Origin: Faecalimonas sp. | GTDB lineage: Bacteria; Bacillota_A; Clostridia; Lachnospirales; Lachnospiraceae | Length of the DNA stretch: 13,122 bases | Direction of reading: 5' to 3' | Assembly: GCA_026169575.1 (NCBI GenBank) | Contig: JAPFCT010000074.1 | Coordinates: 1 to 13,122 of the forward strand | Shown: positions 1-5,416 of the stretch, piece after piece | How positions within the stretch are numbered: position 1 is the stretch's first letter | Layout of the letters: every line of letters starts with the position of its first letter | The notes under the pieces: model-generated | What the model was told of the DNA's origin: nothing | The model's database searches: none | Seen by the model: the letters and a program-made list of their open reading frames with translations, nothing else | Program-made: the position numbers and the translations under genes

Positions 1-363
1 CATCATGTCTGGTGTAGCAACTACAACGTCGAAATCAAACCATCCTTCGTTCTGGATTCTCGGGATTAAATCCTCTGCTCCAACGTAATCTGCTCCAGCT
101 GCTTTTGCTTCTTCTGCTTTTGCGTCTTTTGCAAATACTAAGATACGAACTTTTTTACCTGTTCCGTGTGGTAATACAACCGCACCACGGATCTGCTGGT
201 CAGCGTGACGTCCGTCACATCCAGTTCTGATGTGTGCTTCGATTGTCTCATCGAATTTTGCTACTGCAGATTTTTTAACTAATGCTACTGCTTCTTCTTT
301 GTCGTAAAGGTTTCCTCTCTCGATCAACTTAGCAGCCTCAATGTATTTTTTTCCTCTTTTCAT
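1..363 (-). CDS. rplA: 50S ribosomal protein L1, N-terminal part (cut by window edge)
   Basis: This is the first 121 residues of ribosomal protein L1, roughly half of the usual length of about 230; the rest lies beyond base 1. The opening [14 protein letters not shown] and the block [18 protein letters not shown] (about residues 73-90) are typical of bacterial L1. L1 binds helices 76-78 of 23S rRNA and forms the mobile L1 stalk, and in other bacteria it also represses its own operon by binding its mRNA. The ATG at 363-361 is preceded by AGGAGGTT (378-371) at a good distance. The gene follows rplK by 64 bases, and the gap holds an element resembling the L1 binding site. It is the last gene of the visible operon. 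Confidence 0.97.
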   Translation of the reverse strand, partial: MKRGKKYIEAAKLIERGNLYDKEEAVALVKKSAVAKFDETIEAHIRTGCDGRHADQQIRGAVVLPHGTGKKVRILVFAKDAKAEEAKAAGADYVGAEDLIPRIQNEGWFDFDVVVATPDMM

Positions 364-379
364 ATTAAATAACCTCCTA

Positions 380-408
380 GTGGTAGTATCGGGAGCTAGC
401 CCTCCCAC
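380..408 (-). promoter_or_regulatory. Putative L1-binding mRNA element before rplA
   Basis: Read on the minus strand, the 29 bases begin GTGGGAGGG and end GATACTACCAC. GTGG pairs with the terminal CCAC, GGG pairs with CCC inside, and an asymmetric internal loop (GA opposite GAUACUA) separates the two stems. This resembles the L1 site in 23S rRNA (GUGGGAGG...GAAAUACCAC). The element ends one base before the AGGAGG of rplA, so a bound protein could mask the ribosome binding site. The core also allows an alternative five-pair GGGAG/CTCCC hairpin. The fit to the rRNA is a little weaker than for the copy before rplK. Confidence 0.6.
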
Positions 409-427
409 ATTAACTGTTTACAATTTC

Positions 428-853
428 TTATTCTTCTACTTTAACACCCATACTTCTGCAAGTTCCTGCTACCATGCTCATAGCAGCTTCGATTGTTGCA
501 GCGTTTAAGTCTGGCATTTTTGTCTCAGCGATCTGTCTTAACTGTTCCTGAGTAATTGTAGCAACTTTGTTCTTGTTCGGTACACCTGAACCAGATTTGA
601 TGTTACATGCTTTTTTGATCAATACTGCTGCCGGTGGTGTCTTTGTTACGAAGCTGAAGCTTCTGTCATTGTAAACTGTGATCACAACAGGAATGATAAG
701 ATCTCCCTGATCTGCTGTTCTTGCGTTGAACTGTTTTGTAAATTCAACGATGTTTACACCGTGCTGACCAAGAGCCGGACCAACCGGTGGTGCTGGTGTT
801 GCCTTTCCTGCTGGAATCTGTAATTTAATATAACCTTGAACTTTTTTTGCCAT
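428..853 (-). CDS. rplK: 50S ribosomal protein L11
   Basis: The 141 residues match the usual length of bacterial L11. The N-terminal block runs [23 protein letters not shown] with the conserved proline-rich loop, and the C-terminal RNA-binding domain carries [17 protein letters not shown] (about residues 85-101) and ends [13 protein letters not shown]11 binds the GTPase-associated region of 23S rRNA and takes part in factor-dependent GTP hydrolysis and the stringent response. The start at 853 has AGGAGGT just upstream (868-862). It lies 96 bases after nusG and 64 bases before rplA in one operon, and a 23S-like L1 site directly precedes its ribosome binding site. Confidence 0.99.
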   Translation of the reverse strand: MAKKVQGYIKLQIPAGKATPAPPVGPALGQHGVNIVEFTKQFNARTADQGDLIIPVVITVYNDRSFSFVTKTPPAAVLIKKACNIKSGSGVPNKNKVATITQEQLRQIAETKMPDLNAATIEAAMSMVAGTCRSMGVKVEE

Positions 854-869
854 TTTTCAGTACCTCCTT

Positions 870-897
870 GTGGTATTCGCGGGGATTTCCCTCCCAC
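870..897 (-). promoter_or_regulatory. L1-binding mRNA element before rplK (23S rRNA mimic)
   Basis: On the minus strand these 28 bases start GTGGGAGGG and end GCGAATACCAC. GUGG pairs with CCAC, an inner GGG/CCC stem is closed by a short AAAU loop, and GA lies opposite the unpaired CGCGAAUA. The bases conserved in the L1 site of 23S rRNA (GUGGGAGG and GAAAUACCAC) are almost all present. The element abuts AAGGAGG of rplK directly. Control of the L11-L1 operon by L1 binding in front of rplK is established in E. coli, so this is very probably the same feedback site. Confidence 0.75.
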
Positions 898-949
898 TCG
901 ATTTGTTAAGTGATAGTCTTTGTTCCGTTCCAAAGACCATATCTTATTG

Positions 950-1465
950 TTACATCTTTTTAACTTCTGTGAAACTTAATTCAACTGGTGTTTCACGACC
1001 AAACAATTCAACATTGATTGTCAAACTCTGTTTTGCTGGGTTTACTGTCTGAACTGCTCCGACTGTTCCTTCCCACGCTCCGGCAACAACAGTGATCGTA
1101 TCGCCTTCCTCAAAATCAACGACAATGCTTTCACTCTGGATTCCAAGTGGCAGCATTTCCTCTTCTGTGAGCGGAACCGGCTTTGATCCCGGCCCTACAA
1201 ATCCTGTCACACCCCTCGTATTTCTTACGACATACCAGGTATCATCGTTCATGATCATATGGATCATAACATATCCAGGGAACATCTTCTTCTGAACCGC
1301 TCTCTCAGCACCGTTCTTCAGCTCGATCACTTCCTGCATCGGAACACGTACTTCGAGGATCTGGTCTTCCAGATGTCTGTTCTCGATTGTCTTATCAATG
1401 TTGGCTTTCACCTTGTTTTCATACCCGGAATAAGTATGAACTACATACCATTTTGCCTCTGACAT
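950..1465 (-). CDS. nusG: Transcription termination/antitermination protein NusG
   Basis: A 171-residue protein with the NGN domain (WYVVHTYSGYENKV at residues 6-19, FPGYVMIHM at 62-70, VRNTRGVTGFVG at 80-91) followed by a C-terminal KOW domain (EEGDTITVVAGAWEGTVGAV at 119-138). NusG binds RNA polymerase across the cleft and modulates pausing, and its KOW domain contacts Rho or ribosomal protein S10. The start at 1465 was preferred to the in-frame ATG at 1480: the bases AAAGGTGA that serve as its ribosome binding site lie at 1477-1470, immediately after that upstream ATG, and nothing resembling a ribosome binding site precedes 1480. The length fits the family (about 175). It sits between secE and rplK, as usual in Firmicutes. 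Confidence 0.98.
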   Translation of the reverse strand: MSEAKWYVVHTYSGYENKVKANIDKTIENRHLEDQILEVRVPMQEVIELKNGAERAVQKKMFPGYVMIHMIMNDDTWYVVRNTRGVTGFVGPGSKPVPLTEEEMLPLGIQSESIVVDFEEGDTITVVAGAWEGTVGAVQTVNPAKQSLTINVELFGRETPVELSFTEVKKM

Positions 1466-1507
1466 AAAATCACCTTTCATTATTGCTAACAGTTCACATA
1501 TCCGTTC

Positions 1508-1729
1508 CTATTTCACCAATAAATCAATACCGTATTTTACGATAACATCGATAATCGAAATCAATGCCCCTAAAAAAACGGACACTGAAACGACTGCTGC
1601 CGTTTGTTTCGCAAGTGTTTTCTTGTCTGGCCAAATAACTTTCTTAAACTCAGCTTTCAAGCCTTGAAACCAGCTTGTCTTGCGAGCTTTTTTCTCGGGA
1701 TTTTTTTTATCCTTAGTTTTTTCGCCCAT
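1508..1729 (-). CDS. secE: Preprotein translocase subunit SecE
   Basis: A 73-residue single-span SecE of the short Gram-positive type. A lysine-rich cytoplasmic head (residues 3-17) leads into the conserved amphipathic segment FQGLKAEFKKVIWPDKKTLAKQT (about 21-43), followed by one membrane helix (about 44-66). SecE clamps and stabilises SecY in the protein-export channel. An in-frame GTG at 1738 would add three residues, but AAAGGAAG (1747-1740) abuts that GTG and is well placed for the ATG at 1729, so the ATG was chosen. It lies 22 bases after rpmG and 42 bases before the nusG start. Confidence 0.95.
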   Translation of the reverse strand: MGEKTKDKKNPEKKARKTSWFQGLKAEFKKVIWPDKKTLAKQTAAVVSVSVFLGALISIIDVIVKYGIDLLVK

Positions 1730-1751
1730 AACATTCACTTCCTTTCAACGA

Positions 1752-1901
1752 CTATTTCGTTTCTTTGTGTAATGTGTGTGATTTGCAGAACTTACAGTAT
1801 TTTTTTGTTTCCATGCGTTCCGGATGAGATTTCTTATCCTTTGTCATGTTGTAATTACGTTGTTTACATTCTGTACATTCCAATGTGATTCTTGTGCGCA
1901 C
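1752..1901 (-). CDS. rpmG: 50S ribosomal protein L33, zinc-binding form
   Basis: A 49-residue protein starting [17 protein letters not shown] after the initiator and ending HTLHKETK, as in L33. Two CxxC pairs (C9/C12 and C36/C39) mark the zinc-binding (C+) form. The start is a GTG at 1901, with GAGGTGG at 1913-1907 five bases upstream; a further in-frame GTG lies inside that ribosome binding site and was rejected. L33 is a small subunit of the 50S particle near the E site. It is the first gene of the operon with secE, nusG, rplK and rplA, and its roughly 100-base leader follows the promoter at about 2003-2037. Confidence 0.96.
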   Translation of the reverse strand: MRTRITLECTECKQRNYNMTKDKKSHPERMETKKYCKFCKSHTLHKETK

Positions 1902-1944
1902 AACTTCCACCTCGCTTTTTTTAAAATTGAATTCTGTGTTACAT

Positions 1945-1963
1945 GGTAGTTTGCGAGACTACC
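1945..1963 (-). other. Short hairpin in the rpmG leader
   Basis: GGTAGT and ACTACC form a perfect six-pair stem around a seven-base loop, about 40 bases upstream of the rpmG start inside the transcribed leader. No T tract follows on the minus strand, so it does not look like a terminator. Its role is unknown; it may simply be mRNA structure. Confidence 0.35.
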
Positions 1964-2002
1964 CAAATTTAGGCATAAAAAAAAGACCTACTTCCATTCG
2001 CC

Positions 2003-2037
2003 AGTATAGCTTACCATGCATCCTGCGGATTTGTCAA
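2003..2037 (-). promoter_or_regulatory. Promoter of the rpmG-secE-nusG-rplK-rplA operon
   Basis: On the minus strand a perfect TTGACA (2037-2032) is followed after 18 bases by TAAGCT (2013-2008), which is preceded by TGG, giving an extended -10 TGn motif. A second possible -10, TATACT (2008-2003), is too far from the -35. Transcription would begin near 2001 and give a leader of about 100 bases before rpmG. The -35 lies only seven bases beyond the stop codon of the ECF gene, with no classic terminator between, so some read-through from that gene is possible. Confidence 0.7.
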
Positions 2038-2064
2038 GTTTTTTTACCTGATTTTCCGCAGGAT
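2020..2064. repeat. Perfect 10-bp inverted repeat around the rpm/sec/nus promoter
   Basis: The arms ATCCTGCGGA (2020-2029) and TCCGCAGGAT (2055-2064) are exact reverse complements separated by 25 bases. The right arm lies in the last codons of the ECF gene and the left arm in the spacer between the -35 and -10 of the operon promoter, so the -35 falls in the loop. In RNA from the ECF gene this would be a GC-rich hairpin, but no T run follows, so it is at best a weak terminator. As DNA it could be an operator. Confidence 0.55.
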
Positions 2065-2523
2065 ATACTGAAGTGGTCTGAAAAAAATAAGGACCGTGAT
2101 AAAATTACCGATTCCGTGCAGAATGTCAAACGGGATCCCGCTGACCCACCATGCAACCCCCGCTCCGATCCCTCCGGTCACCGCGTATGGAACGGCACAC
2201 AGCATTCCGAATGCCAGCCCAAAAAATCCACTGAGAACTGCCCACAAAAGAAGACTGTTGTTCTTTCTGAAGATCCTTACCAGCAAATACAAAATTGTCC
2301 ACACATACAGATACATGATCCACCATACTCCGAATCCGTAAAGGATCCCCTCCAGAAGTGCAAACAGATAGATGATCACGACGGTGCGCTTCTCAAATAC
2401 AAGCGTATAGAGCATGATCAGAAGTGACACAAACTCGATATTCGGCAGGAAAGAAAAGGCGACCTGGACTATAACCAGGATCGCCGCAAGAAACGCATTT
2501 CCAACAAGCTCTCTTGTTTTCAT
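2044..2523 (-). CDS. ECF transporter substrate-binding (S) subunit
   Basis: A 159-residue hydrophobic protein with five or six membrane segments (about 8-26, 31-44, 47-63, 66-84, 92-118, 136-152). The segment SGIPFDILHGIGNFITVLIF (residues 128-147) and the compact all-helical layout fit the S components of energy-coupling-factor vitamin transporters, which bind substrate and dock on shared EcfA-EcfT modules encoded elsewhere. The start lies two bases after the DUF4430 stop, and GGAG for it lies in the end of that gene, so the two are translationally linked. S components beside DUF4430 genes are common in Clostridia and are thought to handle cobalamin or a related compound; the substrate here is inferred, not shown. 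Queuosine-type or other vitamin specificity cannot be excluded. Confidence 0.8.
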   Translation of the reverse strand: MKTRELVGNAFLAAILVIVQVAFSFLPNIEFVSLLIMLYTLVFEKRTVVIIYLFALLEGILYGFGVWWIMYLYVWTILYLLVRIFRKNNSLLLWAVLSGFFGLAFGMLCAVPYAVTGGIGAGVAWWVSGIPFDILHGIGNFITVLIFFRPLQYILRKIR

Positions 2524-2525
2524 TC

Positions 2526-2942
2526 CTATTCTCCTACTGTATATGCGATCTCAAATGCATCGCCGTCTGCTACCGGCTGCTCTGAGATCCCGTAATTGCA
2601 GTACTCACCGTTCACGGAAAATCCCCAGTAAGCCCCGTCTTCTTCAAATACGGCTTTCTCGCCATTTACCGTATCTACCATCAGACCATACTCGCTGTCT
2701 TCTCCTGAGTATGTAAGCCCTTCTTCCTTCGCGTCATCCATCGCTTCCTGAAGATATTCGGCATCTGTCTTAATCTGATACTCTTTCTTTTCTCCATCTT
2801 TATTTACAACTGTGAGCGTCACCGACTTGCTTCCTTCCTGCGCCTTCGGTTTCAGCATCAGGTAAGCGCCTGCCAGCAATGCGATCACAACTACAAACGC
2901 TGCGAGAGCAATCCACAGTTTTTTGTTCTTTTTATCTTTCAT
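2526..2942 (-). CDS. Membrane-anchored DUF4430 protein (transcobalamin-like domain)
   Basis: A 138-residue protein with a basic head (KDKKNKK), one hydrophobic helix (residues 9-30) and an extracellular domain of about 100 residues. The domain fits DUF4430: YLQEAMDDAKEEGL (63-76), YGLMVDTVNGE (85-95), YWGFSVNGEYCNYGIS (105-120) and DGDAFEIAYT (126-135). DUF4430 resembles the beta domain of transcobalamin and intrinsic factor, so a ligand-capture role at the outer face of the membrane is likely. There is no lipobox cysteine after the helix, so it looks like an uncleaved signal anchor. The start at 2942 has AGGAGG at about 2955-2950. It heads a two-gene unit with the ECF S subunit. Confidence 0.82.
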   Translation of the reverse strand: MKDKKNKKLWIALAAFVVVIALLAGAYLMLKPKAQEGSKSVTLTVVNKDGEKKEYQIKTDAEYLQEAMDDAKEEGLTYSGEDSEYGLMVDTVNGEKAVFEEDGAYWGFSVNGEYCNYGISEQPVADGDAFEIAYTVGE

Positions 2943-2978
2943 CGTCTTTTCCTCCTATGCGAAATTTGAAACTGCTTC

Positions 2979-3007
2979 ATCTTAACACTTTCAGGAGATT
3001 CCGTCAA
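2979..3007 (-). promoter_or_regulatory. Promoter of the DUF4430-ECF unit
   Basis: On the minus strand TTGACG (3007-3002) is separated by exactly 17 bases from TAAGAT (2984-2979), and TG precedes the -10 as in extended -10 promoters. The leader to the ATG at 2942 would be only about 30 bases, which leaves no room for a cobalamin riboswitch. Confidence 0.65.
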
Positions 3008-3049
3008 TCCTATTCTCCTCCCTCTGGTCATTGGATTCGACATTTTTCG

Positions 3050-3078
3050 TTTACATCTCCCCGGTTTCACGGTATACT
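3050..3078 (+). promoter_or_regulatory. Promoter of the yqeG-vanW-family operon
   Basis: TTTACA (3050-3055) and TATACT (3073-3078) are spaced by 17 bases, and each differs from consensus at one position. The start of transcription would be near 3085, giving a leader of about 20 bases to the ATG at 3104. It is arranged back-to-back with the DUF4430 promoter, 42 bases apart. Confidence 0.75.
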
Positions 3079-3103
3079 GAATACAAAAAGGCAGGTGAAT
3101 GAT

Positions 3104-3643
3104 ATGTTTAAGCTATTTTATCCCCATGAATATGTAGAAAGTGTCTTCTCGATTGACTACGAAAAATTATATCAGAAAGGATATCGCGGAATCGTATTTG
3201 ACATCGACAATACGCTTGTTCCACACGGAGCAGACTCCACTCCCGAGGTGGATGAGTTCTTTACCGTTCTCCACAGCCTCGGCTTTCAGACATTACTGTT
3301 ATCGAACAATGACGAACCGCGCATCCGCCGTTTTCTCAAAAATATAGATTCCCTCTATATCTGTGATGCCGAAAAGCCAAAGACTGACAACTACCTGAAA
3401 GCGGTCCGGAAAATGCAGCTGAAAAAAGAGGAGATTGTCTTTGTGGGGGATCAGATTTTCACAGACATTCTCGGTGCAAACAGATCCGGGATCGATAATA
3501 TCCTCATAAAATTTATCGGATATGATACAGAGACAAAACTCGGAATCCGGAGGCGTCTGGAACGCATCATTCTGACCTGCTACCGTTTCCGCCGTTCCTG
3601 CCAGAACAGAATCGGAGGCATTGAAAAAAGGGAGGTTCTTTAA
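3104..3643 (+). CDS. yqeG: YqeG-family HAD-IIIA phosphatase
   Basis: A 179-residue protein with the HAD phosphatase motifs in order: FDIDNTLV (D33, D35, T37) as the nucleophile loop, LLLSNND (S67) as motif II, the lysine of AEKPK (K91) as motif III, and VGDQIFTDI (D116, D121) as motif IV. Length and motif order fit the YqeG family, whose physiological substrate is not firmly known. The start at 3104 has AGGTGA at 3093-3098 and follows the promoter closely; a longer reading frame opening upstream would run back through the promoter. In many Firmicutes yqeG is beside yqeH and aroE; here it is followed three bases later by a VanW-family gene. Confidence 0.92.
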   Translation: MFKLFYPHEYVESVFSIDYEKLYQKGYRGIVFDIDNTLVPHGADSTPEVDEFFTVLHSLGFQTLLLSNNDEPRIRRFLKNIDSLYICDAEKPKTDNYLKAVRKMQLKKEEIVFVGDQIFTDILGANRSGIDNILIKFIGYDTETKLGIRRRLERIILTCYRFRRSCQNRIGGIEKREVL

Positions 3644-3646
3644 ACT

Positions 3647-4480
3647 ATGTTATGGAAAAGAGATAAACTTTTTTGCGAGATCAATCCTACCTGCTACGCG
3701 ATCGCACAGCAAAAAGAAATTATCAAACGTCATCTGAAAAATTTATCCGAAAAAGAAACATTTTCACAAACGATACAAGCTGAAAAACTGCCAAATGTCG
3801 TATCCAGTCACAGTTCCAATCTGATCAAGCGTGGAAAAGGGATCGATCTCTCACTCCAGGAAGGAAAAGCCACCAACATCAAACTGGCCTGCAGCAAGAT
3901 AAACGGCATCATCATCCATCCCGGCGAAACGTTCTCTTTCTGGAAGCTCATCGGGAAGACAACGAAGAAAAAAGGATATCAGGACGGTCGTGTGATCAGC
4001 GGTGATAAAATCCTGTCGGGGATCGGAGGCGGACTCTGCAATCTCGGCAACACGCTCCATCTGTTAGTTCTCCACAGTCCGTTAGAAGTAACGGAATTCC
4101 ATCAGCATTCCGATGCACTTGCCCCGGATGAAGGGAAACGCATCCCCTTCAGTTCCGGCACATCTGTCTGCTATAATTACATTGATTACCGTTTCAAAAA
4201 CACGACCGACCAGAATGTTCAGATCCTCGCATGGTGTGAGGATGGAAAACTTTTCGCAGAGCTCAGAAGCGAGCATGCATATCCATGGCAGTACCGCCTT
4301 GTAGAAGAAGACCATCATTTTGCAAAAAGTGGTGACAAATATTACCGTAATTCTAAAATCTACCGGGAAGTCATCCTTACAAAAACGCATGAAGTTCTCA
4401 GAAAAGAACTGATACTGGATAATCATTCTGAAGTGATGTTTGACTATTCGCTGATTCCTTCTGAGCTGATACGCGGATAA
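3647..4480 (+). CDS. VanW-family protein
   Basis: A 277-residue protein with the VanW-domain blocks SSNLIKRGKGIDLSLQEGK (56-74), NGIIIHPGETFSFWKLIGK (86-104), KKGYQDGRVISGDKILSGIGGGLCNLGNTL (108-137) and HSPLEVTEFHQHS (143-155), then PFSSGTSVCYNYIDYRFKN (167-185). The family takes its name from an accessory gene of some vancomycin-resistance clusters, but its biochemical role is unknown, and nothing else here suggests glycopeptide resistance. No signal peptide, membrane segment or peptidoglycan-binding domain is visible, so this is the short, apparently cytoplasmic form. A GGGAGG ribosome binding site lies in the end of yqeG, about 11 bases before the ATG, indicating co-transcription. The usual family GLCQL is GLCNL here. 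Confidence 0.9.
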   Translation: MLWKRDKLFCEINPTCYAIAQQKEIIKRHLKNLSEKETFSQTIQAEKLPNVVSSHSSNLIKRGKGIDLSLQEGKATNIKLACSKINGIIIHPGETFSFWKLIGKTTKKKGYQDGRVISGDKILSGIGGGLCNLGNTLHLLVLHSPLEVTEFHQHSDALAPDEGKRIPFSSGTSVCYNYIDYRFKNTTDQNVQILAWCEDGKLFAELRSEHAYPWQYRLVEEDHHFAKSGDKYYRNSKIYREVILTKTHEVLRKELILDNHSEVMFDYSLIPSELIRG

Positions 4481-4524
4481 CTTTCCTTTTCTGTTGTCAG
4501 TCTTTTCACTCACAATATTCTCAT

Positions 4525-4576
4525 ACAAAAATCCGGGGAGAACGTTTCTTTCCCATCACTCACATTCTCTCCGGGC
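4525..4576 (-). terminator. Intrinsic terminator of the TIM-barrel gene, between convergent genes
   Basis: CCGGGGAGAA (4533-4542) pairs with TTCTCTCCGG (4565-4574) in a ten-pair stem with one G-T wobble and a 22-base loop. On the minus strand the stem is followed by A and then TTTTT (4531-4527), as expected of a Rho-independent terminator for the gene ending at 4610. In the plus direction only CTATTT follows, so its action on the vanW-family transcript would be weaker, but it is the only hairpin found for that operon. Confidence 0.72.
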
Positions 4577-4609
4577 TATTTCATCAGTTCCCGCCGCTTC
4601 ACTTTGAGT

Positions 4610-5287
4610 TTACTTTACCTGCCATTTCATATAATCACATACTTTGTCAATCTGTTCTGCGAAAGTTCCCTCAAACCGATTTTCAAAAAATGCACTTCCA
4701 ATCGTAAATGCCCACGGATCTGCCTCTTTTATCTCATCCAGTCTCTCATAACTGTTGATGCTGCCTGCAATGCAGACCGGCACATGAATGTTCTCCACAA
4801 ACATCCGGTTCAAAGCTGCTGCATCTCCTGTGTACCGGTACCCGAGCAGATCAAATCCATACACACCCTTTTCCAAATATTTTTTCGCTTCTGCGATGAT
4901 CTCTTCTTCCGTCCCCCTCAGCACTGACGGTCTCCCGGTTACTTCTCCTACAAAAGGCATATATTTCATGTTATGCTCTTTACAGTAATCATTTACAGAA
5001 TCAAAAAATTTTGTTCCAAGCAAAATATCGCATCCACACTCCACAGCCATTCTGGCGCCTTCCATACATTCTTTTTCTGTGTATTCTACCACTTCAAGAA
5101 AGACTGTTTTGCCACATGCTTTCATATATGCACATAAACGTTTCATCTCTTCCAGTGGCAACATTTTCTCCTTCAGTCCCCATAATTCTGCTCTGGAATC
5201 CCTGCATTGTTCAAAAATCTCAGACGCATTTTCCACTGTACAGTCATTATGCGTCAACATTACAATCAACTGTGGGGCTTTCCACAT
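4610..5287 (-). CDS. TIM-barrel protein of unknown function
   Basis: A 225-residue protein that reads as alternating strands and helices of a TIM barrel: QLIVMLTHND (6-15), AELWGLKEKML (33-43), KTVFLEVVEYT (60-70), CDILLGTKFFDS (86-97), MKYMPFVGEVTG (107-118), GVYGFDLLGYRY (141-152), VPVCIAGSIN (169-178) and WAFTIGSAFFE (192-202). The late AGS and IGSAFF turns are where ribulose-phosphate-binding barrels hold a phosphate, so a phosphorylated small-molecule substrate is likely. I do not recognise a named enzyme. No signal peptide is present, so it should be cytoplasmic. The start at 5287 has GAGGTG at 5295-5290. It seems to be transcribed alone from its own promoter and ends at a clear terminator. 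Confidence 0.85.
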   Translation of the reverse strand: MWKAPQLIVMLTHNDCTVENASEIFEQCRDSRAELWGLKEKMLPLEEMKRLCAYMKACGKTVFLEVVEYTEKECMEGARMAVECGCDILLGTKFFDSVNDYCKEHNMKYMPFVGEVTGRPSVLRGTEEEIIAEAKKYLEKGVYGFDLLGYRYTGDAAALNRMFVENIHVPVCIAGSINSYERLDEIKEADPWAFTIGSAFFENRFEGTFAEQIDKVCDYMKWQVK

Positions 5288-5337
5288 AACACCTCATCCT
5301 TTCGTATTCGTTCCCTGCTTTCTTCGGTTCCACTCTA

Positions 5338-5366
5338 AATTTATCTCTGTCACATACACTTGTCAC
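5338..5366 (-). promoter_or_regulatory. Candidate promoter of the TIM-barrel gene
   Basis: On the minus strand GTGACA (5366-5361) is spaced 17 bases from TAAATT (5343-5338), about 50 bases before the start codon. It lies just downstream of the hairpin that closes the chemoreceptor gene, consistent with a separate transcription unit. Confidence 0.45.
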
Positions 5367-5371
5367 CTATA

Positions 5372-5409
5372 AAGAAAGACCATGGCATTCCATAGCCACA
5401 GCCTTTCTT
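5372..5409 (-). terminator. Terminator-like hairpin after the dCache chemoreceptor
   Basis: The arms 5372-5386 and 5395-5409 form a 15-pair stem, with three G-T wobbles, around an eight-base loop, seven bases after the receptor stop codon. The stem starts AAGAAAG and ends CTTTCTT on the minus strand, followed by TATAG, so the uridines are partly inside the stem and the T tract is poor. It probably terminates transcription or protects the 3' end of the mRNA. Confidence 0.55.
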
Positions 5410-5416
5410 ATTACTG

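Noticed and set aside
1463..1480. Longer nusG reading from the ATG at 1480
   Set aside because: It has no ribosome binding site, and the bases just after it form the ribosome binding site of the ATG at 1465.
1959..1997. Twelve-codon ORF in the rpmG leader
   Set aside because: It would start within a few bases of the predicted transcript start and has no ribosome binding site; it contains a homopolymer tract and looks like chance.
1885..2427. A 180-residue plus-strand open frame
   Set aside because: It runs antisense through the ECF gene and the rpmG promoter, and its highly charged, unstructured product resembles no family.
2943..3103. Cobalamin riboswitch upstream of the DUF4430-ECF unit
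   Set aside because: The promoter leaves only about 30 bases of leader, and no B12-box-like sequence was found in the interval.
3647..4480. Vancomycin-resistance locus suggested by the VanW-family gene
   Set aside because: No VanH, VanA/B, VanX, VanY or VanRS-like gene is present; the family is widespread outside resistance clusters.
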